A stretch of 64,000 bases of DNA from Antrodiella citrinella (lineage: Eukaryota; Basidiomycota; Agaricomycetes; Polyporales; Steccherinaceae): contig SGPM01000039.1 in NCBI GenBank assembly GCA_004802725.1, positions 62,001-126,000 on the forward strand, read 5' to 3'. Positions within the stretch are counted from its first letter, which is position 1. The number at the start of each line of letters is the position of its first letter. Under the pieces are notes generated by a model. It saw only the letters and a program-made list of their open reading frames with translations. It ran no database searches and had not been told where the DNA came from. Shown piece by piece: positions 32,401 through 43,713 of the stretch. Made by a program: the position numbers and the translations under genes.

Positions 32401-32824
32401 GCTGAAGTCGTTGCTACAGTGGAAGAAGGGCGAAGTGGACTGGCTGGTTGTACGACGGCTGATGGATGGGTTGGTGAGGAGCGGGTACCCGGTATATGGG
32501 GTCGTTCAGGAGGGAGAGTCGCCGTTTGGGACGACGCCTGCGGTCGATGCTGGGGCTTTAGTATCGACGAAGACGGGGACGACGATCGAGACGTCGGAGC
32601 TGGACATGCTCATCTCTGCTCACTACGGCGGTCCGATCTCATGGCGACGACACGTTAGGCCGCTTTACAAGATGATCATCAAGGCGTTGTACGTGCGGGG
32701 AGATACAGAGGGCGCTAAGAAGGTGCTCGCTATACTTAAAGCTGGAAACGCGAAGTATAACGAGAACATGGTGGCCAAGGGCAGGGCTATGGTAGAGAAG
32801 CGGAGAGCACAGGGCGCGGCATAG
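29455..32824 (+). CDS. Mitochondrial PPR-like (helical repeat) protein
   Basis: Three exons: 29455-29522, 29586-30220 and 30270-32824, giving 1085 residues. I chose ATG 29455 because its 68-base exon joins in frame and gives Met-Gln-Cys-Gly-Leu-Leu-Asn-Leu-Arg-Ser-Ala-Gly-Gln-Arg, a basic, acid-free mitochondrial presequence; the large exon alone lacks a good start. A Ser/Thr/Pro-rich linker (about 30-85) is followed by about 1000 residues of helical pairs. Some fit pentatricopeptide repeats well, such as Thr-Thr-Cys-Lys-Ala-Leu-Val-Arg-Ala-Gly-Arg-Ile-Glu-Ala-Ala-Lys and Val-Ser-Val-Asn-Ile-Leu-Leu-Lys-Ser-Leu-Leu. PPR proteins bind organelle RNA for processing or translation. The exact target is unknown. 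Confidence 0.72.
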
Positions 32825-33771
32825 CGTATCGAGGTAACGTCAAATATCTTGTATCAACTTAATCGTCATGTACCCCCACTCTTTATTTCTGCTACAGACT
32901 GCAATGGATCACTACTCTAATATGGGGAGTACTGGTTACATGTGCGAGAAGGTTTCTCGTCACGTTGAGTGCCGGTGGTCATATGCATGAGGATCACAAG
33001 TACAGTATGTTCGAATCAGAGGTCAGTGCCATCCTCACCGGTTTCGCTATCTATTCTTTCGTCCCTTTATCGCCAGGTTGCAGATATATTCAAGGTGAAC
33101 GTTTCTCGTGTTACGTTTACGCTGTCGCTGATCAGGAAATCTATCACTAGTACAGAGCAAGCTGAACCCACGGTGCCAGGCAGGTACCTCCCATTGGACG
33201 GAGCTACATCGGATTGGGCTGAAGACGGACAGCGTAAGACTCGCTGTTTCTTTCTTCGGATTCGCCGTTTGATCAGTCGAGGATCAGGAGGGGGGTCGTT
33301 GTCGGCTGAAGTAGGCCCGGCGGGGGTGGTGATATAATCAGTTGCGATCTCTGGCTTGTCTGTTCCAAGAGACACGAGCTGGTAGTTTCCTGAAATTTCT
33401 TTGAAGGGCCTCGTACTCTCCGAGTATCTTCCACGTCCGAGATGTTCCGTATTCCCGTATGTTTAAGCAGCTGAGAAAGAGGAATGAAAGAGGGAGAGTT
33501 CCTGTTATAGGAGTGGATCTATGATCAGATCTGCTTCATGTGACATCATGGCCAAATCATAACCCATCTTTGCCTCTCCCGCTCAGTTTCTCTTATAACT
33601 CTCTCCCCATCTACCCCCTTCTCCTCAACCTTTTTCACACCCCATCGTTGTCGCTGTCCTCCTCGTCGTTATCGTCGCTTTACTCGTCGTCTTTGCCCTC
33701 GGTGTCGTCGCGCCTCACTGTAGCTCCGACTTGTAAAAGTCTCCCTACCCCTTTCCTCCGCTCCACTCATC
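32825..33771. other. Upstream region of trehalose-6-phosphate synthase
   Basis: A minus frame at about 33067-33470 looks partly protein-like in two overlapping frames, but has no start and no family. 33590-33760 is pyrimidine-rich (CTCTCCCC, TCCTCC, CGTCGT runs), a common feature of fungal core promoters just upstream of strongly expressed genes. Confidence 0.4.
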
Positions 33772-36058
33772 ATGACCCCGTCTGTCGTACAATCAGACTC
33801 GTCGCCAGAGCTTAGCTCTCTGCAGTCTGGACATCTCATCGTCGTCTCCAATCGCCTTCCTGTCACCATCACCAAGGATGCTGCGGGCGAGTACCACTTC
33901 AAGATGTCCTCAGGCGGTCTCGTCTCCGCGCTCTCAGGTTGTAAAAAGTCCATGTCCTTCACTTGGATTGGATGGCCTGGATTCTGGATTCCTCCCAAGG
34001 ACCGACCCCTCGTCGACCGCCGTCTTATGGAGGAGTACTCTTGCCAAGCAGTGTACCTCGAAGACGATGTCGCAGACCGTCACTACAACGGTTTCTCCAA
34101 CTCCATTCTCTGGCCACTCTTCCACTACCACCCCGGAGAGATGAACTTCGAGGAGGAGAATTGGCTGGCATACCGTCAGGCGAATATGGCTTTCGCCGAA
34201 GCCATTATGAAGCAGCTCACTCGCGATTCCATGGTTTGGGTCCAGGACTACCATCTCATGCTCCTCCCCCTACTTCTCCGAACATTGAACGAGGGCCCCG
34301 AAACTGTCAGCGAATCCACTGCGGCCGAAATTGCGCAGATCATGGAGGGCACTCAGTCCGAGGACGAGATTGTTCCACCAAGACATCCTGGCGTCAAGAT
34401 CGGATTCTTCCTGCATACGCCTTTCCCGTCTAGTGAGATCTACCGGTGAGTACAACCATCGTGCTTCGATTCTTCCTCCATCGTTTCCTATCCTCATTCT
34501 GTGCGGACGGAAGTCACAAACGTGCCTACTTGGTATCCGTTTCAGTCCATCGGGCCGATGGGCCACACTAGTACCGTACCCTGTATATGGTACCTTTGTA
34601 TGCTTGTGGAGTCCGCTGAGGTCATTCACTCCGCCGATCTTACTCATAAATTCTGTTTTTCCGACGTGCATACTGATAATTTACCATGCAGGATCCTTCC
34701 TGTGCGACGAGAAATCCTACTGGGTATCTTGTACAGCGACTTGATCGGCTTCCACACGTACGATTACGCCCGCCACTTCCTCTCCTCATGTACCCGTATC
34801 CTCGGGCTGCCAACTATGCCAAACGGTGTCGAATTTGAAAGCAGATTGGCGCATGTTGGCACTTTCCCTATTGGAATTGACCCCAGTTCCTTCATTGACG
34901 TAAGGACTTCATTCACTGAAATCCAGACCCACCGTCTGACTGTATCTTTATATTCAGAATTTGAAAAAGGAGAGTGTCCAGAAACGTATGGGCCAACTAC
35001 AACAACGATTTGGTGACGTCAAGGTTATCGTCGGTGTTGATCGTTTGGACTACATCAAGGGTGTACCACAGAAGCTGCACGCGCTGGAACTGTTTTTGAC
35101 GCAGCACCCAGAGTGGATTGGCAAGGTACATTAATCGGGATCTTAGGGTTCATTATGTCTCACAAACCCCGCTCAGGTCGTCCTTGTCCAACTTGCTGTT
35201 CCATCGCGACAAGATGTCGAAGAATATCAGAATTTGCGAGCGACTGTCAACGAGCTCGTCGGCCGTATCAATGGTCGTTTCGGTACCGTCGACTTTATGC
35301 CCATCCATTTCATGCACAAGAGCTTGCCCTTCGACGAGCTGTGCGCTCTATACGCTGTCAGCGATGTCTGCTTGGTTAGCAGCACGAGAGATGGCATGAA
35401 CCTGGTACGTCCTCCAAGTCTCGCATGTTTGGAATTTCCATCTAATAACTGAGATGTCCTAGGTTTCATACGAGTACATTGCATGCCAACAAGAGAAGCA
35501 AGGTGTCATGATCTTATCCGAGTTTGCTGGCGCTGCTCAGAGTTTGAACGGCAGTATCGTCGTCAACCCTTGGGACTCTCAGCAAGTCGCAGACTCTATC
35601 TTTGAAGCTGTCACCATGCCGGCGGAAACGAGGGCTGAGAACCACAAGAAGCTATTCAAGGTTTGTTTCGTCTCTTCGCTCATCAAATCACCGTGCTGAT
35701 ACGAGTTTGCTACACTCAGTACGTCATCAAGTACTCTGCAGCCTTCTGGGGTACTTCGTTCGTCCGGGAAATGACCAAGCTCGACGTGCTTCCTGAGCTT
35801 CCGCCCACTCCTCCCAACAACGACGTTGCCGACGGTGCCAAAGTCAACGGACACACCAATGGCGTCAATGGTCATTCCGAGAAGCTCAATGGCGACAGCA
35901 ACGTTGTGAATGGTGTCGTTTCAGCAGCCAAATCAGCGATAAACGCGCTGAAGGGAGGCCAGGCTGAGCTGACGATCAAGACCGAGGACTCGACAGGCAG
36001 CACTGTCATTGATGGTGCTGTGCCATTGACTCCGCCCGTCAACGCGCCCGTCGTATGA
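33772..36058 (+). CDS. TPS1: Trehalose-6-phosphate synthase (alpha,alpha-trehalose-phosphate synthase, UDP-forming)
   Basis: Six exons. The GT20 fold starts at Leu-Ile-Val-Val-Ser-Asn-Arg-Leu-Pro-Val, followed by Ser-Ser-Gly-Gly-Leu-Val and Phe-Thr-Trp-Ile-Gly-Trp-Pro-Gly. Val-Trp-Val-Gln-Asp-Tyr-His-Leu-Met, Gly-Phe-Phe-Leu-His-Thr-Pro-Phe-Pro-Ser-Ser-Glu, Gly-Val-Asp-Arg-Leu-Asp-Tyr-Ile-Lys-Gly and Ser-Thr-Arg-Asp-Gly-Met-Asn-Leu are the UDP-glucose and glucose-6-phosphate sites. The enzyme makes trehalose-6-phosphate in the cytosol, the first step of trehalose synthesis, and in fungi links to stress tolerance and glycolytic control. No phosphatase domain follows. Instead there is a basidiomycete-type tail of about 80 residues with repeated Val-Asn-Gly-His and Thr-Pro-Pro. 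Length is about 600 residues. Confidence 0.95.
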
Positions 36059-36735
36059 TCTTCCATCTCATAAGCTTCTCTGGCTTGTTTAGATGCGGAC
36101 ACTCAGGAAACGAAAGAAATCCGAAGGAGGAGTCGTAATTTTCACATTGTTATATCACATTGCATTCCCAGCACACCCGTATATGTATTCCCCTATTGTG
36201 CAACCTCTCCACGCTTCCGCTGAATCGGCTCTGTTTTGACGCCTCATTATTCGTTCGACTTATCATCTCCCCTCATCCTCCTCCGCGCACATATATCTAC
36301 CCTTTTCACCATCGATCCATCCTTCACGTCTTTTGGGCTGTTGTTTGTAACATCAGATCGCTGTATCTTCCTCTTCGTTTTTGGTGGGGATTGGTATACA
36401 CGCAGAGGAGGGAGAACGGGAATACTGCGTATGTATGATCTTGTTTTTTGTACTGTTTTGTGTATAGATGTGTGTAGTGTACATCGTTCTAGCAATTCGT
36501 ATTACTGTGCTATCAAAGTCTCAGAAGCTGTGCGTCAATATTAATCTTTAGCGACTCTGAGGAGGGGGAGTAACGAAAATGAGTGACTGAACGCGTTATG
36601 TCACGCGTCGCGTCTTTGGTGTCGACGTCACGCACGCGAGGTCCGAGGTCGCTGTTCTCTGAATCACTTCCTCGCTAAGTACCCAAGGCTACTCGTTCCC
36701 CTTGTGATTTTTCTGGACATCGAGTACTTTTCATA
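36059..36735. other. Intergenic region
   Basis: TPS1 3' flank and RFC5 promoter. No gene seen. GCGTCGCG and GACGTCACGC words near 36600-36640 could be promoter elements of the replication gene, but this is speculation. Confidence 0.45.
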
Positions 36736-38441
36736 ATGTCTCTATGGGTGGATATGGTGCGTCTCAACCTCTCACTCTTAGTGGAAAGTGACCCTTAGAC
36801 GTCGAACAGTATCGTCCGCGGACGTTGGATGACCTGCACTACCACGAACCTTTGTCCAATCGGTTACGATCCCTTGTGAGCCCACCTTGCCGTTCTTTCT
36901 TTGCCACGCTAAAACTGACAGGATATTGATCATTGGAATGGTGGCATTGATAGTCAGCGTCCGGCGACTTCCCGCACATGCTTTTCTATGGACCTTCAGG
37001 CGCAGGAAAGAAGACACGCATTGCGTGTACGTTGAGGGAGCTGTTTGGAAAGGGGGCAGACAAGGTACGTTCTATGCTGTTTTGCTAAAGTCTGGAGTGT
37101 TCATTGATCTGTTGTGGTGCACGCGTGTAGTTGAAGATCGACCAAAGAGTGTTCATGACGCCGTCAAAGCGGAAGCTGGACGTGAACATTGTGCAGAGTA
37201 ATTATCATATTGAGATTACACCTAGGTGCGTTGTTTATGTGCGTGAAGAGTGAAGGAGTGTTGACTATGGGATGTAGCGAAGTGGGACAGTACGACCGAG
37301 TCGTCATCCAAGAACTCCTGAAAGAGATAGCTCAAACGCAGCAGGTGGATGTCAGTGCACGACACCGGTTCAAAGGTCTGTCGCTCTCCCCTTCATTTAA
37401 CGATCCCCCATCCCATCTCAATGCTCTATTTATACAGTGGTTATCATCCAGGAAGCAGACTCTCTGACACGCGACGCACAAGCTGCGCTTCGTCGCACCA
37501 TGGAGAAATACATGTCCAATATGCGCATCATTCTGTGTGCAAATAGCACATCTAAGCTCATCGCACCGATCAAGAGTCGATGTCTGCTCGTGAGAGTGGC
37601 CGCGCCCTCCACAGAAGAGGTACGCACACGGCGCATCCATACTCGCACGAGCGGAAACGGCAGACTGACGAAACGTGTTGCAGATTGTGAAGGTACTGAA
37701 GCACGTTGCTAGCCGACAACCCTTCCGGTCGATAGACGACGAAGTTGCTTTGGAAATCGCGCAAGACTCCAACGGGAACTTGCGGAAGGCTATACTCGTG
37801 TTTGAGGCTCTGAAGATGCAATCGTACGTAGACTCTTCCCTGCTTCCTCTTCGATGTATTAACCTCGGCTGATATCACGTAACAGACCAGACCTGTCTGG
37901 CCCTCTGACCATAGCTAAGCCAGACTGGGAGACTTACTGTCACAAGGTAGCGGATATGATCGTGCAAGAGCAGTCGCCGCAGCGCGTCATGGAGGTTCGC
38001 TCGAAGCTGTACGAGCTTCTGAGCCATTGCATACCTGCCACCATCGTTCTCAAGGTACATTTCAATTTCTCAGTTCTCCCATGCACCGGGCATGTATGCT
38101 GATTGTTGACTGGTCTCCAGACAATCGCCGAACGCGTGGTAGACAAAGTGGACGAAAACCTGAAGGCAGACATCATGCATTGGGCTGCGATCTACGTACG
38201 TCGCTTGCGTGTTCTTTGATTGGCTTTGTGACCATCTGAGACCGTGGTATTTTCTAGGAAACACGCATGCGAGTGGGCAATAAAAAGATATTTCATTTAG
38301 AAGCGTGGGTGGTGAAAGTTATGAGCTTGTATAAGGTCTGCCCCTCTTTCCGCTATAGGTTAGCGGAGTACGTTGTCCTAACCTGAACCTTGTGTTTCCC
38401 AGCATTTTTTCTTTGACATAGATATGGTTGGATTCGATTGA
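36736..38441 (+). CDS. RFC5: Replication factor C small subunit (yeast Rfc5 / human RFC3 type)
   Basis: About eleven exons, the first only 21 bases (Met-Ser-Leu-Trp-Val-Asp-Met), spliced at CGAACAG to Tyr-Arg-Pro-Arg-Thr-Leu-Asp. Walker A is Gly-Pro-Ser-Gly-Ala-Gly-Lys-Lys-Thr. The box corresponding to Walker B is Val-Val-Ile-Ile-Gln-Glu-Ala-Asp-Ser-Leu, as in Rfc5 where the Asp-Glu pair is degenerate. The arginine-finger box Ile-Lys-Ser-Arg-Cys-Leu is present. Met-Ser-Leu-Trp-Val and Arg-Thr-Met-Glu-Lys-Tyr match this subunit and not Rfc2-4. With the other RFC subunits it loads PCNA at primer ends, and it joins the alternative loaders for checkpoint and cohesion. The last exon encodes His-Phe-Phe-Phe-Asp-Ile-Asp-Met. 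Length is about 355 residues, normal. Confidence 0.93.
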
Positions 38442-39951
38442 ACTTCATTGAAGGCTGTTAGACTCCGATCACCTCGAGGATCGGAGATTCTCTATATATT
38501 ATATACTTGCTTGTATGAATAGTAAGCTCTCGCTTTCCTTCTTTTTTCGCGGGCTGAGCTTTATGGAACACAGTCGTCTTGTATCTTCGAGTGATTGTCA
38601 TATTCTCATGTTGTTCCGGTTTTCCTGTTCTACCGCAGTAACTCGTGCTTCCGGCCATGGTATATTTTGACTGCCGCCGAACCGGTTAAAGAAACTTAGC
38701 GCCATCCATTTTCATGCAGAGAAGACTGTCGTGTTGGTCTCTTCACAAGTTGTTGCGTCGTTGCTCGGTGTGTTATGCAGCTCTGATGTCATTGTCAGCC
38801 TGAGAGATATCGAACAGTCGTCTCAATATTTCATCGTGAGGTGGGTTTTCTTTCTGGCCTAATCTTACGAATTCTCATAGCCCCTAATTTAGCACAACGT
38901 ACGCCTTGGCTTAGCATCAAAGTGCTTTGGTCGAGTCTTTTTTCACTACGACTTCCATTCACTCGCTTTAAAATTACGATGTTGCTCATCTATTTTCAGT
39001 GTATATATGTTCTCAACAAACTCACCGATGAAGAGGATCACCTGCTGTTGTGTTCGGTACGTTCACAGATACTATTATCATTTGACCGATCATTGTTAGT
39101 CGACTTCTTGCCAGTGTGTATGCTGCGACGAATTTCCGAAAGATGTTTCTTGATATGATTGCCATTTCCGGCGAGTTCGGCCATTGCCGCTCTTGGCTCG
39201 GCTTCGACGTTGTTTCGCAGCTTTTCGCCTCCAGCATATTCAAAGACAATCGCCTTCTACAGCAGGCACGGCTTCGGACACAAAGCGATCTTCAAATTCG
39301 ACACTTGGCACTTTGACAACAAACAAACATTGAACGACTGCGACTGTAGCAATTGTCGACCAGAGCGCTCCGATTCCGAAGCTGCCAGGAGCGCGACGGG
39401 GCGGTGACAAGCGACAATTTTCGACATACCACGTTCGGAAATTGGTATTGGTTTATCTACACCCAGTCGACACGCTATTGATTGCGTTTCCGACCGTAAC
39501 ACGGCCCCGGCCCACGCTGTCAGTTGCTTCGTCTCGTTGCCATGCATTTAACGGTATGTTCGAACTGCGATCTGTGCATCTTATAGCCGATTGATATAGC
39601 TTTGTCTTTTCTCGAGAAACTTGAGAGAGCATCGTCTCGTACCCAGACTGAATCCGCACCCCACCACCGCATTCACAAGAGAGCACTTGTTGAGCGTTGT
39701 TGTAATTTTCAGGCACCAAGGAGCGCTGTGTAAGCTTATCGCCAATCGCTTGTCCCGCCTCCGGAATTCATTGCCACCTGTGGGATTTTATAGCGCTTAG
39801 TCTCAAAAGCCGTCACTGGTCGTCCTGGCTTGCAGGGCGGTGTTTATGCCACCGCAGTCCGTAGTTTTGTCGTAGTCGGTACCCCATAGGCATGGCCCTC
39901 TCACGGTTCACCGGCTTTCCGGGACACAACATTCCTGTATGTTGGGCGGGG
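38442..39951. other. 1.5-kb region without a recognisable gene
   Basis: ORFs on both strands are short and overlap in several frames, and none has a known domain. AT-richer up to about 39100. It may hold an untranslated or very divergent gene; I see nothing to support one. The right end is the promoter of the RTA1 gene. Confidence 0.4.
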
Positions 39952-39957
39952 TATAAG
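39952..39957 (+). promoter_or_regulatory. TATA-like box (TATAAG)
   Basis: GGGGTATAAGTATG lies about 84 bases before the RTA1-family start codon at 40036. Confidence 0.4.
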
Positions 39958-40035
39958 TATGATGGTTTACGATTGTCCAACCTCATCAACTTCACACCTT
40001 CCGTTTTCCTTCACCTTAGGATTCAATAGACAGCC

Positions 40036-41498
40036 ATGGGCAAGGACAACACAGACTGTACGTATTTGACATTGGCATCTGTCTCGTCTTTCACTCAACA
40101 GTTTCGCCACAGTCCCGGCTGGTACTTTCGGTCCCAATGGCCAGGTCCTCATGTCTCCCTTCTACATGTATCTCGTGAGCAAAGGCGTGGCGTGGACCTT
40201 TGTTATCCTTTTCTCTATTACTTGTTGTAAGTGCTAGGCACTGCACTCTGAGGTCTCACAGAGCGTTTAGCTAATTCTACCTTCTCAACAGTCCTTCACG
40301 TGTTCCAAGCGGTCAAGTACCGCATGTGGTTCCTGTTCCCCACTGCCGTTCTCGCTTGTAGCGGCGAGATCCTTGGATGGAGTGGTCGATTGTGGTCGGC
40401 TTATGCTCCTCTGAACAACAACCCATACCTCATGCAGTATGTCCTCCTGTCGTGTTTGCCTTCCTCGTTCATACTGACGGGTTTACGCTCAGGATCGTGG
40501 CAACGATCTTGGCTCCAACACCCTACGTGGCGACACTGTTCATTCTGTTCTCGAGAATAACACAGAAGCTCGGTACTCACTACAGTCGTTTGTCGCCTCA
40601 GTGGTGTGAGTAATGGTTTTATATGTTCGTGCTCTTCACGATATTAATCGTTCGGTCCTGCAGATTCAAGGATCTTCCTCACAGCTGTACGCAACACACA
40701 TTTCTGTCTGCGACCGTAAAATTGACTTGAGCATTGTACAGGATATCGTTGCGCTCGTTGTCCAAGGTGCTGGCGGAGGCATTGCAGCAACCGCGAACAC
40801 GACTTCCGGCACCAATCTTGTGAGTGATGCTAAGCTTGTCATTCGCTGAACCTACCACTTACCAGTTTTTTTAGGGTGGACACATCATGCTTGGCGGTAT
40901 CATCTTCCAGCTGAGTGAGTTTTAGTGGCCGTGATCATATACCCTTACTCCCATGCTGACGATGTTCTTGCTTTGTAGTCGCTCTGGTCGTCTTCATGAC
41001 TATCGCTTCCGAGTACTTCTACCGCTATATCACCGACCGCCCTCTACGCAATGCTGAGCAAGGGTTCGGACGCGTTGAGTGGGGCCGCAAGATGAAGGTC
41101 TTCACTGGTGCCCTCATCTTCATCGCCGTCATGATCTTGATTCGGTACGTTTCAACGACTCGGTTTTCTACCTTCGATATTGTTCTGATCGTGGCTTTCT
41201 TAGTTCGATCTACCGTACCGCTGAGCTCGCAGACGGCTGGACTGGACGTATCATCACCACTCAGATTTACTTTAGTACGTGCTCCATCTTTTCTGCTCTG
41301 GCTTCGATCCTCAAGACTAACACGCTCCTCTCCCCTCCCTCAGATCTTCTCGACGGAATGGTGGTGTTGCTCGCTATCTTCACGATGAACTTCTTCCACC
41401 CCGGTCACTGGATGAAGACACCTCAAGAAGACTCTACGTCGCCCTACTACCAAAAGGAGATGACGGCTTTGCGTGCAAGTAGCGACTCCACGGTTTAG
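40036..41498 (+). CDS. RTA1-family seven-helix membrane protein (lipid-translocating exporter-like)
   Basis: About nine short introns. The first exon is 40036-40061 (Met-Gly-Lys-Asp-Asn-Thr-Asp-Cys-Thr); the usual opening Val-Pro-Ala-Gly-Thr-Phe-Gly-Pro-Asn follows. RTA1 landmarks include Cys-Ser-Gly-Glu-Ile-Leu-Gly-Trp, Ile-Leu-Ala-Pro-Thr-Pro-Tyr-Val-Ala, Asp-Ile-Val-Ala-Leu-Val-Val-Gln-Gly-Ala-Gly-Gly-Gly, and Gly-Gly-x-Ile-Met-Leu-Gly-Gly-Ile. The later Ser-Ile-Tyr-Arg-Thr-Ala-Glu and Phe-His-Pro-Gly-His-Trp-Met are also conserved. Seven membrane segments fit. Family members are linked to resistance to 7-aminocholesterol and to lipid or sphingoid-base export (RTA1, RSB1); the substrate here is unknown. 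Length is about 290 residues. Confidence 0.9.
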
Positions 41499-42015
41499 AG
41501 GGCTTCGGATTCTCAGTGTCTGTTCATTATGATAGACTAGCATCTTGTACACGACCACCACCATCATTACGACGACTTTCAGGGAACATGGACTTTACCC
41601 AACCACACATACTACTTCTTTTCATATTCATATTCATTTTTCCGGCTACCATTGAGTATCCTTCTATTGAATGGGAGCATTTTATGCATTGGACTTTTTT
41701 ACATGATACGCGTACAGTCTTTACTCGCCACAATAGAACATACTGTATTTTGTCCCGCTGGCAATCGTGGAATCGAATTCGCAAGTTATGGGACACTGTT
41801 TGCACTTGTTGTCCATAGCTTTCTTGATAGCTCTCCTAGTCCGCCATACGGTCCTATGTGTACAGTGAACTAAGTTGTGTTATGATTTGCCAAAATGAGA
41901 GCTAGAACTAGGAGCAGTTTGAAAGCCGGACGATTAGAGTACAAAATACAAAGAAAAAGAGATAAAAATCAAAGCCAAGAGTTCGAACGCGTCCATTTGG
42001 GTCTACTACACTACG
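41499..42015. other. Convergent 3' flanks
   Basis: Terminator region shared by the RTA1 gene (plus) and the BSD2-like gene (minus). AT-rich; no gene seen. Confidence 0.5.
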
Positions 42016-43449
42016 TTATGCAGTCTCCACAATCTGACCCAAAAGCCCTGAACGTAACTCTCTTTCCAGCCTCCCCACTTCGCTTACCGCATGTGCATGA
42101 GCTAGCTGTTCTCTCCGCAGCGCATTTTCGTCCGCTTCCATCTCGTCCGCAGAGACAAAGTCGTCTGCAGAGAATAGGTAGACGGGTTCTGATACACTGG
42201 TGCTGGTGTCTGGAACGGCAGCGGGGGCGGCGGATCGAGTGGACGCTCGGATGGACATCTCCCACCGTTTGACACGATAGTAGCCGACAATGGACATGAG
42301 TAGAAGCATCCAGCCTGCGAAAACATGTAGATCAGGAAATAGGCAGGTGATTCCATGAGGAAGAAAATGTACCCATCGTCATTAGCATCAACGATGCCCA
42401 ATCATGCGTTGTTTGCAGCTCGTTCGTGATGTCCACCGCTGTTTCGTTCTGTCCCAGATTATGGACAGGTGGCGGCGGAGGCGGAGGCCGTGGGCCCATC
42501 TCCAATAACCCCGTGGTCTGATTGATGTAAATACCCCGCAGATCCTCTGGTTCCTCCATCAGCGGGTTGTTCTTTGCGGCGATGCCATATTGGATCAGTG
42601 TCATTCCCAGCCCGGCGCGTGACCCGTACTTGGCGGCATGACTTGTGTGCAGGAGATAGGTAAGGAGGAAACCGACGAAACCGAAGAAGAAGGAAATGAA
42701 GGTGTTGGCGATGAAGAGAATGAAGGAGCCGGTAGGGAGGTCTTCAACGATCATGTCGGCGTTGGGGTCAGTATTCAGCGGAGCGTGTACTGTGGTCTCC
42801 CAGTATTGAGGTACAGCGTCCATTTGCGCTTCACGGTAGGTCTAGAAACAATCCAGATGTAGATCGCCACACGCATTATATTTTGGAGATTAGGACGTAC
42901 TGGTGGCGCTTCAGCCTGTGTCTCTTCTGGCACCAAATGGACTTCACCATTCTCCCCAAGGATCTGTACCGCTCTGCTCGGCTTCGCCATTACATTGGCG
43001 AACACCCCGTCGTTATCCGTACCCCCTCCCACTGCTCTCGTGACGACAGGCTCGCTCGGGACGCTGGCGTAGTACTGCGGGAGCACGTTACCAATTACTC
43101 GGCGGAGCAGTGACGGCCGGCTGAACGACGGTCGTATAGGTGTCGAGCCCGTCAATCCGTTCGAGTTTCCCCAGTTATTCGGGAACGCAAACGGCGAGGG
43201 TCCAGGGGGCGATCCCGGTGGTGGATGGTCGTAGTCCCGTTCGAAATCGTACGCCGCACGAGTCGCTGGTGGCGTAGTACTTGGCCTCTCGTCGTATGGT
43301 GACGTCTCGGAAACGATGAAGGGTGTCGATTCGGTGTGATGTAGCTCGTCGTATTCCTCTCCGTCTGACTCGAAGGCCTCGTTCAGCTCGCGATCGTCGT
43401 CCGGCTGCGACCGCGGATTCGGCAGAGCTGAGTATCCTGAGGGCGCCAT
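42016..43449 (-). CDS. BSD2: BSD2-like membrane adaptor (DUF2370, Ndfip-type)
   Basis: Three exons: ATG 43449, introns near 42843-42899 and 42317-42372, stop 42016. The N-terminal 150 residues are Pro/Ser/Asp-rich, with Leu-Pro-Gln-Tyr-Tyr and Val-Pro-Gln-Tyr-Trp sites like the PY-type motifs read by Nedd4/Rsp5 WW domains. Three membrane helices follow: Phe-Ile-Leu-Phe-Ile-Ala-Asn and Phe-Phe-Gly-Phe-Val-Gly-Phe-Leu-Leu-Thr-Tyr in the first, a Gly-rich second (Arg-Ala-Gly-Leu-Gly-Met), and Gly-Trp-Met-Leu-Leu-Leu-Met in the third. This is the Bsd2/Ndfip plan: a Golgi/endosome adaptor bringing Rsp5 to cargo such as metal transporters. An Ala/Glu-rich helical tail ends the protein. Between helices 2 and 3 is a Pro run. 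Confidence 0.85.
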
Positions 43450-43713
43450 GACAGTAGAAGTTTCTGACGGCCCTCGAATACGATGGCTTTAGATAAATGT
43501 GAAGATGAGGATATCAAGAGGGAAACATGGACGAGGTGTGGCGGCAGTAACAGAATAAGCATTGCAGCGTCCGAGTCCGGTTTACCGCATTGGTCAGACG
43601 ACAACGTCAAGGCGCTTATGGACAGTCAGACAGCGAACACAACGACCTTGCAACGACCATCACATATCCCAAAACACAATTAACTAACACTGCACGCTCA
43701 TATACTGCGGATA
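43450..43713. other. Spacer between two minus-strand genes
   Basis: Promoter of the BSD2-like gene and 3' flank of the zinc-finger gene. No gene seen. Confidence 0.5.

Noticed and set aside
32038..32658. Long ORFs on both strands
   Set aside because: Alternative frames of the 3' end of the PPR gene exon, which has a better frame and matches repeat patterns.
33067..33470. Protein-like minus frame upstream of TPS1
   Set aside because: Two different frames look equally good, there is no start codon or family, and the region is the TPS1 promoter.
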